DNA of 47,296 nt from the NCBI RefSeq assembly GCF_030538495.1, contig NZ_JAUNTW010000014.1, positions 1-47,296 of the forward strand, given 5' to 3'. A program made the position numbers and the translations under genes. Shown piece after piece: positions 19,001 through 27,444 of this stretch. The DNA is from Paracoccus sp. (in: a-proteobacteria). GTDB lineage: Bacteria > Pseudomonadota > Alphaproteobacteria > Rhodobacterales > Rhodobacteraceae. Each line of letters starts with the position of its first letter. Position 1 is the first letter of the stretch. The notes under the pieces are model-generated. The model did not search any database, was not told the DNA's origin, and saw only the letters and a list, made by a program, of their open reading frames with translations.

Positions 19001-21837
19001 GGATCGCGCAAGGCGGCGGGGGCAATCGCGGGGTGATCCAGCCGCTGCGTGGCAAGCCATGTCAGCGCGGCGGCAATATCCGGGCTGTCAACCTGTTCCT
19101 GCGACAGGCCAAGGTCACGCGCCAATTCCTGACGCGCATCAGCGGCACGGGTCTGCGCCTGACGCAGGGCCTGAGCGCTTGCGATATAGTCGTCCTGCCA
19201 GCCAAAGGACCATTCGCCCTGATCCAGCAGCGACAGCGGGCCTTGCGGGTCAAGGTCAGAAATGATCCGGTGGCGTTGCCCCAATTCATCGGCAAGGTTG
19301 CGCAGCCGCTGGTATCCGGCCGCGTCGTGGCAATCTTTGTTGTCAAAGCGCAGGTCAAAACCGGGCATCCCGCCCGCCACGCGCCCGATGGCCTGATACA
19401 CGCTGAACCCTTGGCTACCGGGACGGTGCAGCGCATCGACATAGTCGTTCAGCTGATCGCGGGTCAGGCGCAGATCGTCGGCCACACGCACCCAGTCCTG
19501 CGCATCGGCGCCGCTGGCGCGTTCCCATGCGCGGCCAAGCTGCGCCAGCACGCTTTTGCGGTCGGACTTGCTGGAATGCAGTTCCAGCACCGCGTCGCCA
19601 AGGCCGTGCCGTTCCAGCCTGCGATGCACCACATCCAGAGCGGCGGATTTTTCAGCCACGAACAGCACGGTCCGGCCACGGCCCAGCTGGTCGGCGATGA
19701 TATTGGTGATGGTCTGGCTTTTCCCGGTGCCGGGCGGGCCGATCAGCACGAAATCGCGGCCTTCGGCGGCGGCCAGCACGGCGGCCAGTTGCGAACTGTC
19801 GGCGGGCAGCGGTGCCAGAATATCGCCCGGCCCATGTTTGCGGTCGATGTCTGACGGGCGCGGCATGGGCGTTTTCGCGCCCTCGAACGCTTCGGTCGGG
19901 TTATCGACCAGATGGGCGACCAGATTGCTTTCGCGCAAACTGTCGGTGCGATCAACAAGATCTTTCCACATCAGATATTTGGCAAAAGAAAAGGTCGACA
20001 GCGCGCAGTCTTCGACAATCTCGAACCCTGCCACATCGCGGACGCGCAGGCGCAGGATCTCCATGATGCGGGGGATGTCCAGCCCGCTATGGTCACGCGG
20101 CAATTCACCTTCCAGTTCGGGAATCCGCAGTTCGAAATCGCGTTTCAGCAGTTCCAGCAGGGTGGCGTTGATGCGCACCTCGTCCTCAAGCTGGGTCAGG
20201 CGGAATTCGGATTGGGCCGAGCGTCGTTCCAGCTTGACCGGCAACAGCAGCAAGGGCGCGCGATAGGAACGGCTGTCCCCTTCGCTGCGTTTCCAGCGCA
20301 GAAAACCAACGGCCAGAAACAGCGTATTCGTGCCGCCTTCGGCCATGTCGCTGCGCGCTTTGCGGTAAAGATCGGTCAGGCGGTTGGTCATCTCGCGTTG
20401 CGTCAGAGGCACGGCGATCTGGCCCCGCGTCAGGGCGTCACGCGCCAGATCCATTTCGATCCGGCGCGCTTCGTCTGCGGACAGGTCGCGCCCGGACACC
20501 GCGTTTTCATCCTTGAGCGCCAACAGGCGAAAGGTTTCGCCATCGGCCAGCCGGTCTTCGGTTCCCGAAATATCGGGACAGATCATAGCCAACCCGCCGC
20601 GCGTTTCGCGAAAGTTCAGCAACCGGTTGCGCAGCGACAAATCCAGCAGCCTCCGCTGCCAGCGTTCGATGCGCCCCATGGCGGTTGTGGGGGTTTCATC
20701 GACCAGCTCACCGGGCAACAGGCCCAAATCCAGAGGGCGGGGCAGTGCGGCGGGGGCGGCTGCGATGTCGCAGGCGGGGGCCGCGTCCTGAATGCGGTGG
20801 CTGGCCAAGGGGCGGATGCGGGCCGCGCGGGCGCGGTTGATATCGACGGCCTGAATAAATTCGGCCTCGCGCGCTTCGGATAGACGGTCGCCGCCCGCCT
20901 GCACCGCATGTTCAAAGCCAATGGCGGGGCGTTGCGTCAAAAGAGTGGTTTCCAGAGCGACGAATTCGCGCGCGACAAGGGCTTTGCGGACCTCGACCAC
21001 ATCGGGTTCGACCAGGCGGCCAAAGTCCTTTTTGACCAGCCAGACGCCGACCCATGCGTGACCATGCGAAAACAGAACGGCGGTGTTCAGCCCTGCCGCC
21101 TCATAGGCCGCGGCCAGCAGCAATGTGCTGTCAAGGCAGGTGGCCAGCCCCTCGGCGGCGATGCGTTCGGGGTCACGGATTTTCTGGCCGATCCGTTCAA
21201 AGGATGCGGGCGGCACGGCATAGGTCAGGCCAAGGCCCGTCGCCGCCGACCAGATCGCGCCGGCCAGCATCCAGACCCGCTGCGGATCGCCCGATTGATA
21301 GGCGTCAAGCGCGCCCGACTGCCCCGCCGCCTCAAGCAGGCGCGCCGCGTCCTTCAGGATGCGGGCAACAAAGGGCTGATTGGGCGACACAAAAGCGGCA
21401 AGGATGTTTTCCATTTCCGCCAGCCCGCCCCATTCATCGCGGGCCAGCAATTCGATGGGATGGGTCGAAGTGACATCCTCGGCGCCGCTGACCGACAGCC
21501 GGAATTGGATTTGCCCGATTTCGGCCTCATCCAGCCCACCCAAAAGCGCGGTGTCCAGCACGGTGTCCACATCGCCCAAGGGCTGCGTCACGCCCGCCGC
21601 GATGCGGTCAATGACCCAGGTCTTTTCACGGAAAATCGCGGGGCGTGACGACAGCGTCAGGCGGACCCCCTCGGCGGCGACGTCGCCGCTGTTTTCGACG
21701 GCCAACCGCTTGATCACCGCGACACCGTTTTGCGCCGACGCAAAGTTCACCTTGGCGGCCAGCGTCGGATGCAGGATCAGCGCGGGTTTACCCTCAGCGG
21801 TGGCCTCGGGGTCTGCAAGCGGGGCATCATCCGGCAT
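16006..21837 (-). CDS. DUF4011 helicase with transglutaminase-like domain, Vsr/DUF559-type nuclease and DUF3320
   Basis: From ATG 21837 (AAGGAG upstream) the product has 1,943 residues. Residues about 200-300 look like a transglutaminase/cysteine-protease core: TCLDSTLLLAAAYEAAG with Cys near 233 and HGHAWVGVW with His near 259. DUF4011 follows (RIERWQRRLLDLSLRNRLLNF near 410). The SF1 helicase has Walker A GPPGTGKSQT near 699 and Walker B FDEASQISTWD near 1307, then late motifs ending NVAVTRARAELHVF. Residues about 1615-1690 are a PD-(D/E)xK nuclease of Vsr/DUF559 type (FEEAVRDAL, FRIDLGV, GVECDGARYHSS). The tail is DUF3320. Proteins of helicase-DUF4011-Vsr type have been reported as a single-gene antiphage system (Hhe). 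Here it is the third gene of an operon, 20 bases after an SbcC-like gene. The motifs are intact, so activity is likely. Confidence 0.88.
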   Translation of the reverse strand: MPDDAPLADPEATAEGKPALILHPTLAAKVNFASAQNGVAVIKRLAVENSGDVAAEGVRLTLSSRPAIFREKTWVIDRIAAGVTQPLGDVDTVLDTALLGGLDEAEIGQIQFRLSVSGAEDVTSTHPIELLARDEWGGLAEMENILAAFVSPNQPFVARILKDAARLLEAAGQSGALDAYQSGDPQRVWMLAGAIWSAATGLGLTYAVPPASFERIGQKIRDPERIAAEGLATCLDSTLLLAAAYEAAGLNTAVLFSHGHAWVGVWLVKKDFGRLVEPDVVEVRKALVAREFVALETTLLTQRPAIGFEHAVQAGGDRLSEAREAEFIQAVDINRARAARIRPLASHRIQDAAPACDIAAAPAALPRPLDLGLLPGELVDETPTTAMGRIERWQRRLLDLSLRNRLLNFRETRGGLAMICPDISGTEDRLADGETFRLLALKDENAVSGRDLSADEARRIEMDLARDALTRGQIAVPLTQREMTNRLTDLYRKARSDMAEGGTNTLFLAVGFLRWKRSEGDSRSYRAPLLLLPVKLERRSAQSEFRLTQLEDEVRINATLLELLKRDFELRIPELEGELPRDHSGLDIPRIMEILRLRVRDVAGFEIVEDCALSTFSFAKYLMWKDLVDRTDSLRESNLVAHLVDNPTEAFEGAKTPMPRPSDIDRKHGPGDILAPLPADSSQLAAVLAAAEGRDFVLIGPPGTGKSQTITNIIADQLGRGRTVLFVAEKSAALDVVHRRLERHGLGDAVLELHSSKSDRKSVLAQLGRAWERASGADAQDWVRVADDLRLTRDQLNDYVDALHRPGSQGFSVYQAIGRVAGGMPGFDLRFDNKDCHDAAGYQRLRNLADELGQRHRIISDLDPQGPLSLLDQGEWSFGWQDDYIASAQALRQAQTRAADARQELARDLGLSQEQVDSPDIAAALTWLATQRLDHPAIAPAALRDPDRGQAQLDTLSGVLTAARQARGALAASYPDEGLADMPLDTLELQWRDAQGKSWPFAGMAQRKLRRLLQTYTMSGQADPARDLPALRQLLRARQDIAASDLHDLPGFAGESSDITRISAELDAAKAFLELERHLRAAGLPASRTEEHRAELSRLSGGSFAPALRQVAQTSHAEQAAASAFTALGGALPPDSAPLLAGLESLQHRFSDWLKWRASRAEAVHAGLEPLVAALEEKADIDDAARAFERAYMAWWLRLAMDAEPCLRGFAHWQHDALIQRFRELDAALADLASTEVMRRLGNDLPMRDAVPRNSELGGLRHQLGLQRPTKAIRNLIGDMPTSFAKLAPCVLMSPLSVAQYLPAGQAQFDLVIFDEASQISTWDAIGAIARGRQAIIVGDPKQLPPTNFFGRSDDGTDDSTEIAEFEKDMPSILDEVSAAGIPTHRLNWHYRSRDEALIAFSNHFYYDGGLITFPSPDASGQAVRLHKIKGVYQRGTSKTNPDEARAIAAFIRKRLTQWLKRPEADRPTLGVITFNAQQQGLILDLLDAARKENPDFEWFFSDEREEPLIVKNLENIQGDERDVMLFSITFGTDQAGKFTMNFGAMNKDGGEKRLNVAVTRARAELHVFASITADQIDMTRTRARGVADLKAFLDYADRGAVALAAQDSGSLGPVESPFEEAVRDALAARGWDVRTQIGVSGFRIDLGVRHPDHAGAWLAGVECDGARYHSSATARDRDRIRQAVLEGLGWSILRIWSTDWFRAPSETLARIDTALRDILDADRVRRAETATEVDPSPQDDTPVPSEPEQAAPPAAIQDSPTPEVAAPPQFAQAAGLHAPQTGIPQADAAPDPDRFFDASYTPQLMALMQQIVAAQGPMPAATLARHISQRHGWQRTGARIQARIAALEDMFDVTTEDGTRFLWIKGGVRDRVPFRGMDGRSLRDISRTEIAELIDRNAMRVAEAEDPELEIARLAGIARLSKDARDYLSICRNWRERSQTGD

Positions 21838-21857
21838 TATGGGCTCCTTGTCGGTGG

Positions 21858-24800
21858 TCACAGTTCGATAATATTGGCGCCCGGGCAGGCGGTCAGGGCA
21901 ATGTCGCACAAATGGCGATGATGGGTCAGGTAAATCACCTGCCCGACATGGGACATATCCCCCAACAGCGCAAATGCCGCCGCCGATCGCCCATCGTCAA
22001 AGGTTTCCATGATGTCATCGGCGATGAACGGCACGGTCGGGCGGCTTTGGGCCAGTTCGTGATAGCCCGCGACCCGCAGCGCCAGATACAGCTGAAACCG
22101 CGTTCCCTTTGACAGATCAGCGGCACGTTTCGCGCCGCCCTTTGCGGGCAGAGCGACCAGAACCTCTTGCGCGCCATCGGGCTGCGCGGCAAGACCCGAA
22201 TACGCGCCCCGGCTCAGCTGACGGAACGCATCGGATGCGCGGGCCAGCATGGCGCTGCGATGCTGGTCGCGATAACGCCGCAGACCCGCTTCGACCGCCA
22301 GCAGGCCAAACCGCGCGGCCAGATGGGCCGTGGCCCGTTCGCGGGTTTCCAAAAGCAGGTTCGCCCGGTCAGCCGCGATACGGGCCAAGGCGTCATCCCC
22401 GCCCACAGCCTCGATCTGGCGCCTTGCCTCAAGATAGGCGGAATGGCGGGCTTCGGCCTCATCGCGCAACAGCTGCTGATCGGCTTTCAGGGTTGTGATC
22501 TGCTGGCGGATCGTTTCGGCATCGTCACCTTCGGCCGGTGTGGGGCGGTCGCGCAGATCATCGGTCAATAAGGCAATCTCGCGCCGCAGATCGGTGGCCT
22601 CGCGGCAACGCGCCAGATGGTCGGCAAGCGTGCCGTCATCAGCGTTCCACGCAAGCGCCGCGCAAAGGGCTGCGATGTCGCGGTCTTTGGCCGCAAGCAT
22701 CCGGGCGTCGTCCGCGTCCTGCTGATGTTCCGTTTCGATCTGTTGGGTCAGGGTCTGGCGGTCACGGGCGTTGTCCTGCGCGCGGCGCAGGCGGGCCAGC
22801 ACATCGGCCCAAGGCGTGGCGTCGGCCAGTTCAAGCGCCCGCAGCACCCCCATTTTAGCGGCCACAAAGCGGTCACGATTTGCCGTCATTTTGTCGATGC
22901 GGTCGGTCAGCACGGCAGCGGCGCGGTGTTCCTGACCCAGCCGGTCCAGCAGATCAAGCGTCGCCCCAAGCCCCGCATCATCATCCGCCAGAGTCGCCAG
23001 CAAGCTGTCACGGGTCGCGTCGCGCCAGTTATCCCGCCAGCGGCTCAGCGCGTCTTGGGCGGTTTTTTCGGCCTGTTCGCGATCGCGCAGGTCCGAAGCA
23101 AGCGCCGCCAGATGCGCGCGCGCATCGCGCCGACGTTCGGACGCCTCAAGCCGCGCGGTGGCGCGCGCAAGCAGCAGGTCAAACGGCGCCATGTCATCGG
23201 TCGGCGCAGGATCAAGGGCCGCAGCCAAGGCCCGTGCTGCCGCGCCAAGGGCGTCATCGCTGCGCTGCAGGCTGGCTTGCGCATCACGCAGGCCGTCGCG
23301 TTCAGTCACAGCCTGACGCCGCAGGTCCAACCAATCTTTCAGCTCGGCCAGACGGCCCTTCGGCAGGCCAAGCCGTTCGCACGCCGCCGCAACCGCCGCC
23401 GCAATGGATGTTTGCGCATTCAGCGCCGCGTCCGCCCGAGCCTCGGCCCCGGCCTGCCGCGCCAAAACCGTTTCAAGCGCCGCATCGTGCAGGGCGTCGC
23501 GCCGCGCCTCGGCCATAGCTTCGGCCAGCAGCGATGAAATCCGGTCATCTTCGCGCAATGCCTGTTCAAAGGCATGCGCGCTTGCAGCCGACAGATCGCG
23601 CAGATGGGCGGCCCACAGAGCTTCGCGTTGGCTGCGCGCGGCGGCGGCATCGGCAAGGGTGATCCCGGTGGCGGCCTGTGCGTGCTGGCGTCCGTCCGCA
23701 TCGGCTTGCATCTGATCGGCCTGTTGGCGCAGATCGGCGGCTTCGCGGGTGGCATCGACCTGCTGTTGCCGCGCGGATTCCTGCGCGGATTCCCATTCCG
23801 CGATGTGCGCGTCTGACGGCACCGCAAGCGCCGCCAGCATATCGGCATCGCCGCGCCACGGGGCAAGCGCCGCCAGTGCGGTGTCAAGCCGCCCCTGCGC
23901 CTGATCGACATCGCGCATCGCCCGCGCCCGGACGCCCGCCGGGTCTTGCATCCGCAGGCCGGTCAGCAAAGACTCAAGCGCGGCTTCATCATCGGCGGGG
24001 CCGGGATCGCCCAGCCGGTCGCGTTCGCGGGCAAGCAGCGCGTCGGCCCTGCGGGTTTCGGCTGCGGCGGTATCCCGTGCCGTCCGCAGCCCCGAACGCT
24101 GCGCCAGCAACACCCGCATCCGCGAGAGCTGCGCCGCCGGTATAACCAGATCCGCCGGTTGGGCGTCATGCTGGCCCAGCTCGGCCAGCAGCGCGTTCAT
24201 CTGTGCCGTGGCGGTGTCCGCATCGGCCTGACGCCGGGGCAGGTCTTTCACGGCGGTGTCATGTTCCGGGCGCAGGGCCTCGGCGGCGTCGATCCGTTCG
24301 GCCTGCGCCAGTGCGACCGGGTCGGGGGTTAGCGCCGCCAGTTGCTGCGTCAAACCTTCGCTCCGACTGGCGCGATCCTTGATCCGGCTGTTCAGTCCGG
24401 TTCGGTCGCGTTCGGTTTGATCGAAACGCGCCTGCATTTCAGAGTCAGCGTCGGGCAGGTCCTGCACCGGCGCAAGGCGCGCTTGCAGCCCGGCAAGCCT
24501 GATTTGCAGCGGCAAAGCGCCCGCCAGTTCCTGAAGCCGGTTTAATTCGTCCTGCGTGGTTTCTTCGCGCGTCCGGGCCTCGCGCCACGCGCTTTCAGCG
24601 GCGGCCGCGTCACGCGTCAGCCGTTGCAGGGCATTGGCGGAAATCTCGACCCTGCGGCGCTGCTGATCCAGTTCGGTCAGGTGCTTTTTGGCGTCATACA
24701 GCCAGCCGCTGCGTTTACCGGTCCGGTGGAACCCGTCCAGATCCGCGCGAATGCGGTCCAATTGCGGGGCCAAACCCGAGAGGCCCGCACTGGCCGAAAA

Positions 24801-25250
24801 CAGCATTTCGCCCAGATCGCCACGGCTGGCCAGAATGCTGTCGCCGCCTTCCTCCAGCGTGTCATCATCCAGCGAAAACATCGCCCTGTAACCGTCGCGC
24901 GACAGCCCGCCCAAAACGAACTGCAGCATCGTTTCAGGAACCGGGGCATCGTGCCGGTCCAGCAGGCTGGCATTGTTGCGCTTCAGCCGCTTGAGTTCCA
25001 GATCCGTGCCAGCATGGCTCAGCTGCGCGCCGATTTGCATGGTCGGGCCGGGATGCAGGAAATCATACCGGCTGCGCGTCGGAATCCCGAACAACAGATC
25101 AAGCCAAGCCGAAAACAGCGTCGATTTCCCGGCTTCGTTCGGGCCAAAGATAATGTGCAGATCGGGGCCACCCGCGTCAGGCGGCGCAAAGGCCAGGCTG
25201 CGATCCGTAAAACGGCCATATCGCGTCAAATCCAACCGGTCCAGACGCAT
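21858..25250 (-). CDS. SbcC/Rad50-like ATPase of the YhaN type
   Basis: The 1,130-residue protein starts MRLDRLDLTRYGRFTDRSL and has Walker A GPNEAGKST at 36-44, then the YhaN-typical FGIPTRSRYDFLHPG. Long alanine/arginine/glutamine-rich coiled coil fills the middle. The C-terminal half-site has the ABC signature region LSKGTRFQLYLALRVAG and Walker B PFIADDIMETFDDGR. Such ATPases pair with a metallophosphoesterase to form SbcCD-like nucleases that process DNA ends and hairpins. Its ATG overlaps the stop of the nuclease gene by one base (TGATG), so equimolar coupled synthesis is expected. It is somewhat longer than Bacillus YhaN. I saw no zinc-hook CxxC in the coiled coil, consistent with YhaN rather than true SbcC. 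Confidence 0.88.
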   Translation of the reverse strand: MRLDRLDLTRYGRFTDRSLAFAPPDAGGPDLHIIFGPNEAGKSTLFSAWLDLLFGIPTRSRYDFLHPGPTMQIGAQLSHAGTDLELKRLKRNNASLLDRHDAPVPETMLQFVLGGLSRDGYRAMFSLDDDTLEEGGDSILASRGDLGEMLFSASAGLSGLAPQLDRIRADLDGFHRTGKRSGWLYDAKKHLTELDQQRRRVEISANALQRLTRDAAAAESAWREARTREETTQDELNRLQELAGALPLQIRLAGLQARLAPVQDLPDADSEMQARFDQTERDRTGLNSRIKDRASRSEGLTQQLAALTPDPVALAQAERIDAAEALRPEHDTAVKDLPRRQADADTATAQMNALLAELGQHDAQPADLVIPAAQLSRMRVLLAQRSGLRTARDTAAAETRRADALLARERDRLGDPGPADDEAALESLLTGLRMQDPAGVRARAMRDVDQAQGRLDTALAALAPWRGDADMLAALAVPSDAHIAEWESAQESARQQQVDATREAADLRQQADQMQADADGRQHAQAATGITLADAAAARSQREALWAAHLRDLSAASAHAFEQALREDDRISSLLAEAMAEARRDALHDAALETVLARQAGAEARADAALNAQTSIAAAVAAACERLGLPKGRLAELKDWLDLRRQAVTERDGLRDAQASLQRSDDALGAAARALAAALDPAPTDDMAPFDLLLARATARLEASERRRDARAHLAALASDLRDREQAEKTAQDALSRWRDNWRDATRDSLLATLADDDAGLGATLDLLDRLGQEHRAAAVLTDRIDKMTANRDRFVAAKMGVLRALELADATPWADVLARLRRAQDNARDRQTLTQQIETEHQQDADDARMLAAKDRDIAALCAALAWNADDGTLADHLARCREATDLRREIALLTDDLRDRPTPAEGDDAETIRQQITTLKADQQLLRDEAEARHSAYLEARRQIEAVGGDDALARIAADRANLLLETRERATAHLAARFGLLAVEAGLRRYRDQHRSAMLARASDAFRQLSRGAYSGLAAQPDGAQEVLVALPAKGGAKRAADLSKGTRFQLYLALRVAGYHELAQSRPTVPFIADDIMETFDDGRSAAAFALLGDMSHVGQVIYLTHHRHLCDIALTACPGANIIEL

Positions 25251-26512
25251 CAGGCGGCCTCATCCGGGGTTAACCTTGCCAGAATGCCGGGCGTGCCATG
25301 CGCCAGCAATTCCTGACACCGCGCGGCCAGTTCGGTTTCGTCCTGACCCAGAATATCGCGCAGTTCCGCCGGAAGATCGCGTAGCAAGTCATCCACGGCT
25401 TTGGTCATCGCAACCGCCAGCCCGGGATCGCCGGGCAGGTCGTCCAGCACCGTGCGGACCAGTTCGTCCGGCAGATGAGCGCCCGCCACGCCTGCGGCCC
25501 CCGAGCCGCTGGACATCCGCAATTCCAGCTTGTCGATCCATATGCCTGCAGCCGCCGCGAAGGCGCGTGCTTCTTCGGTCAGGCGGTCCTGATCGCGCGC
25601 GATACGCCATGCCAGCGGCGTGACGCCGCGCAGGACCGGGCGGATGACCAGATGCTCAACCTCGGGGATGGCTTGACGGGCCTGCTTTATGTCGCGTTCC
25701 AGTGCGGCCAGCAGCGCAGCCCAATCATCGACGCCGTCGCAATTCAGATCAACCCGCTCAAAGCGAAGGCTGGCGACCGAGCGCCGTTCCAGCGTGACGG
25801 CGTTGTCATCCGCGACATGCACCAGCGTGACGGAACAGGGACCGGCTTCGCCAATATCGCGGCCCTGCGGGATACCGGGCATAACGATGGTCGCGCGCCC
25901 CAGATATTCGGCGCGGCGGTGAATATGGCCCAAGGCCCAATAATCATAGCCATGCGCCTCAAGATCGCTGACGCTGCACGGGGCGTAAGGGTCATGCCCG
26001 GGGCTGCCGTTCAGGCTGGTATGCATCATGCCGATGTTAAACGCGCCGGGGCTTGGCGCAGGATAGCGCGGCAGCAGACTGTCGGCTGCGTGCGCGTCGC
26101 GAAAGCTCAGCCCGTGAATGGCGACGCGCTGCCCATCAAGATCAAGCCCAATGGTCGAGGGCCTGCCGCCAAACAGCACCGTGTTTTCGGGCGGGTCCAG
26201 TTCGCCGGTCTGACGCGCCAATGCATCGTGATTGCCGCGAATGATGAAACAGCGGATACCGGCATCGTTCAGCCGCAGCAATTCCTGTTTCAGAAACCGG
26301 GGCGTCTTGGTCGAGCTATGTTCGCCATCCCACAAATCCCCCGCGATCAGCAGAAAGGCCGCGTCTTCATCAATGCACAAATCCACAATCCGGCTGAACG
26401 CGGTCCGCGACGCCGCCCCGACCGCATCGGCCAGTTCCCGATCACGCAGCGCAATCGTGGTCAGCGGCGCATCAAGATGCAGATCAGCCGTGTGGATAAA
26501 GCGAAAACTCAA
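25250..26512 (-). CDS. SbcD/YhaO-like metallophosphoesterase
   Basis: The product is taken to start at TTG 26512 (MSFRFIHTADLHLD), giving 420 residues. The frame extends to 26836, but that extension encodes the tail of a decayed ParE and is not part of this gene. Metal-binding motifs are Asp10-x-His12, GDLWD at 58-62, GNHD at 93-96, a later GMMH and ALGHIHRR. These mark a Mre11/SbcD-type nuclease of the YhaO subfamily. It would form a complex with the ATPase encoded next. The TTG start and a weak upstream GGA suggest modest translation; a different unusual start nearby cannot be excluded. Confidence 0.86.
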   Translation of the reverse strand: MSFRFIHTADLHLDAPLTTIALRDRELADAVGAASRTAFSRIVDLCIDEDAAFLLIAGDLWDGEHSSTKTPRFLKQELLRLNDAGIRCFIIRGNHDALARQTGELDPPENTVLFGGRPSTIGLDLDGQRVAIHGLSFRDAHAADSLLPRYPAPSPGAFNIGMMHTSLNGSPGHDPYAPCSVSDLEAHGYDYWALGHIHRRAEYLGRATIVMPGIPQGRDIGEAGPCSVTLVHVADDNAVTLERRSVASLRFERVDLNCDGVDDWAALLAALERDIKQARQAIPEVEHLVIRPVLRGVTPLAWRIARDQDRLTEEARAFAAAAGIWIDKLELRMSSGSGAAGVAGAHLPDELVRTVLDDLPGDPGLAVAMTKAVDDLLRDLPAELRDILGQDETELAARCQELLAHGTPGILARLTPDEAA

Positions 26513-26790
26513 GATAATTGTCCATGTCCTATCCGTGCCTCGCACTATGGGTTCGGCATATTGGTCTGACAAGCCTCTTTTAGATTGAATTTTAAAGAAT
26601 AAGTTCGCGAAATGCGTCGCACGGCATCCCGCAAAAACCCGAAACAACGAAAAACACCAGCCGCTGCCGATGCCTGAGAACGCTTTTGCGGCAGCAAGTG
26701 GCGGAGGGGATGGGCCCGGCCTCAAACCTTCTCCACTTTCAGCAGTGTCCCCTCGATCAGAGCAGCCGCCGGAGATGAGGGCTCCGTAGA
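26513..26790. other. Leader of the nuclease-helicase operon
   Basis: This stretch lies between the SbcD-like start and the ParE remnant. It holds no gene of its own; the open frame crossing it translates to low-information sequence. The AT-rich part at 26570-26610 (TTTTAGATTGAATTTTAAAG) is the most promoter-like piece for the operon. Confidence 0.35.
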
Positions 26791-27105
26791 TCAGCTGACC
26801 TTGGAAATCGTCCCGGAACCGTTCGATCTGGTGCATGCGCTCGTGAAGGATGGTGACGATACCGATATCGCCGTTCGACAGCCGCCTCCAATAGACGAAA
26901 TGCTTCTCGTATCGGAAGAAGAACCCTTCGACGCCGAACTCAGCCGGGATGCGGTGCGAGGCAACGCCATGAACCTTCGATCCGCTCGAACGCCTCGAAC
27001 ATGCGGTGAGGTAGCGGTCGGTCCGTGGCGTGCCCCAGCGTTCGCGCGTGTAGCGGTAGAGTCGTCGAGGCGGTGTGACGCCACCTCTTGGATGCGGACG
27101 GCCAT
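26791..27105 (-). pseudogene. ParE-type toxin, frameshifted
   Basis: From ATG 27105 the frame gives MAVRIQEVASHRLDD. The RelE/ParE fold continues in a second frame (LYRYTRERWGTPRTDRYLTA), in a third (MFEAFERIEG), and again in the second (VASHRIPAEFGVEGFFFRYE, then HFVYWRRLSNGDIGIVTILH and ERMHQIERFRDDF). Joined together these make a near full-length ParE, a gyrase-poisoning toxin. At least three frame changes show it is inactive. The last segment shares its frame with the SbcD-like gene and creates a misleading 5' extension of it. Confidence 0.8.
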
Positions 27106-27111
27106 CCGGTA

Positions 27112-27347
27112 AGGTCCTGTTCCGGGCAATAACCTCGACCGCGGTCAGTGTGGTGTAGCTGTGCTCGGGCGCGGGTCAGTTCGGCCTTCAGCCGGTCGAA
27201 AGCCCCCTGCCCGGCCCGCTCCTTGTCGCGCCGGATCAGGTCGCGCACGTATTCGCTGATGTTCTCGTAGGAGCCGTTTTCACCGACATTGGCCGCGACA
27301 AAATCGTTGAGCGCACCGCTTAGGCGGACCGTCATGGTGCGGGACAT
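27112..27347 (-). pseudogene. ParD-type antitoxin with frameshifted tail
   Basis: An ATG at 27347 behind GAGGAG opens a good ParD: MSRTMTVRLSGALNDFVAAN, then GSYENISEYVRDLIRRDKER, a ribbon-helix-helix DNA-binding domain. After about 60 residues (near 27167) the frame is lost. In the next frame the text continues APEHSYTTLTAVEVIARNR, the usual ParD toxin-binding tail. The DNA-binding half might still be made, but it could not cap a toxin. The partner ParE is also broken. Confidence 0.78.
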
Positions 27348-27444
27348 AGCGCGCTCCTCGCTGTCGCAACGTATTCGGTATAACCAAAATGAACCACACA
27401 TCAAGGGTGGCGATGACACCATCGGCATGTCGCCCAAAGGCCAA

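Noticed and set aside
19912..20883. Long rightward frames across 16-26 kb, such as 323 residues here
   Set aside because: They are glutamine/arginine-rich shadows of the leftward helicase and SbcC-like genes caused by high GC and show no motif.
21838..21909. Upstream start for the DUF4011 helicase
   Set aside because: It would overlap the SbcC-like gene by 52 bases and has no ribosome site, whereas ATG 21837 has AAGGAG at ideal spacing.
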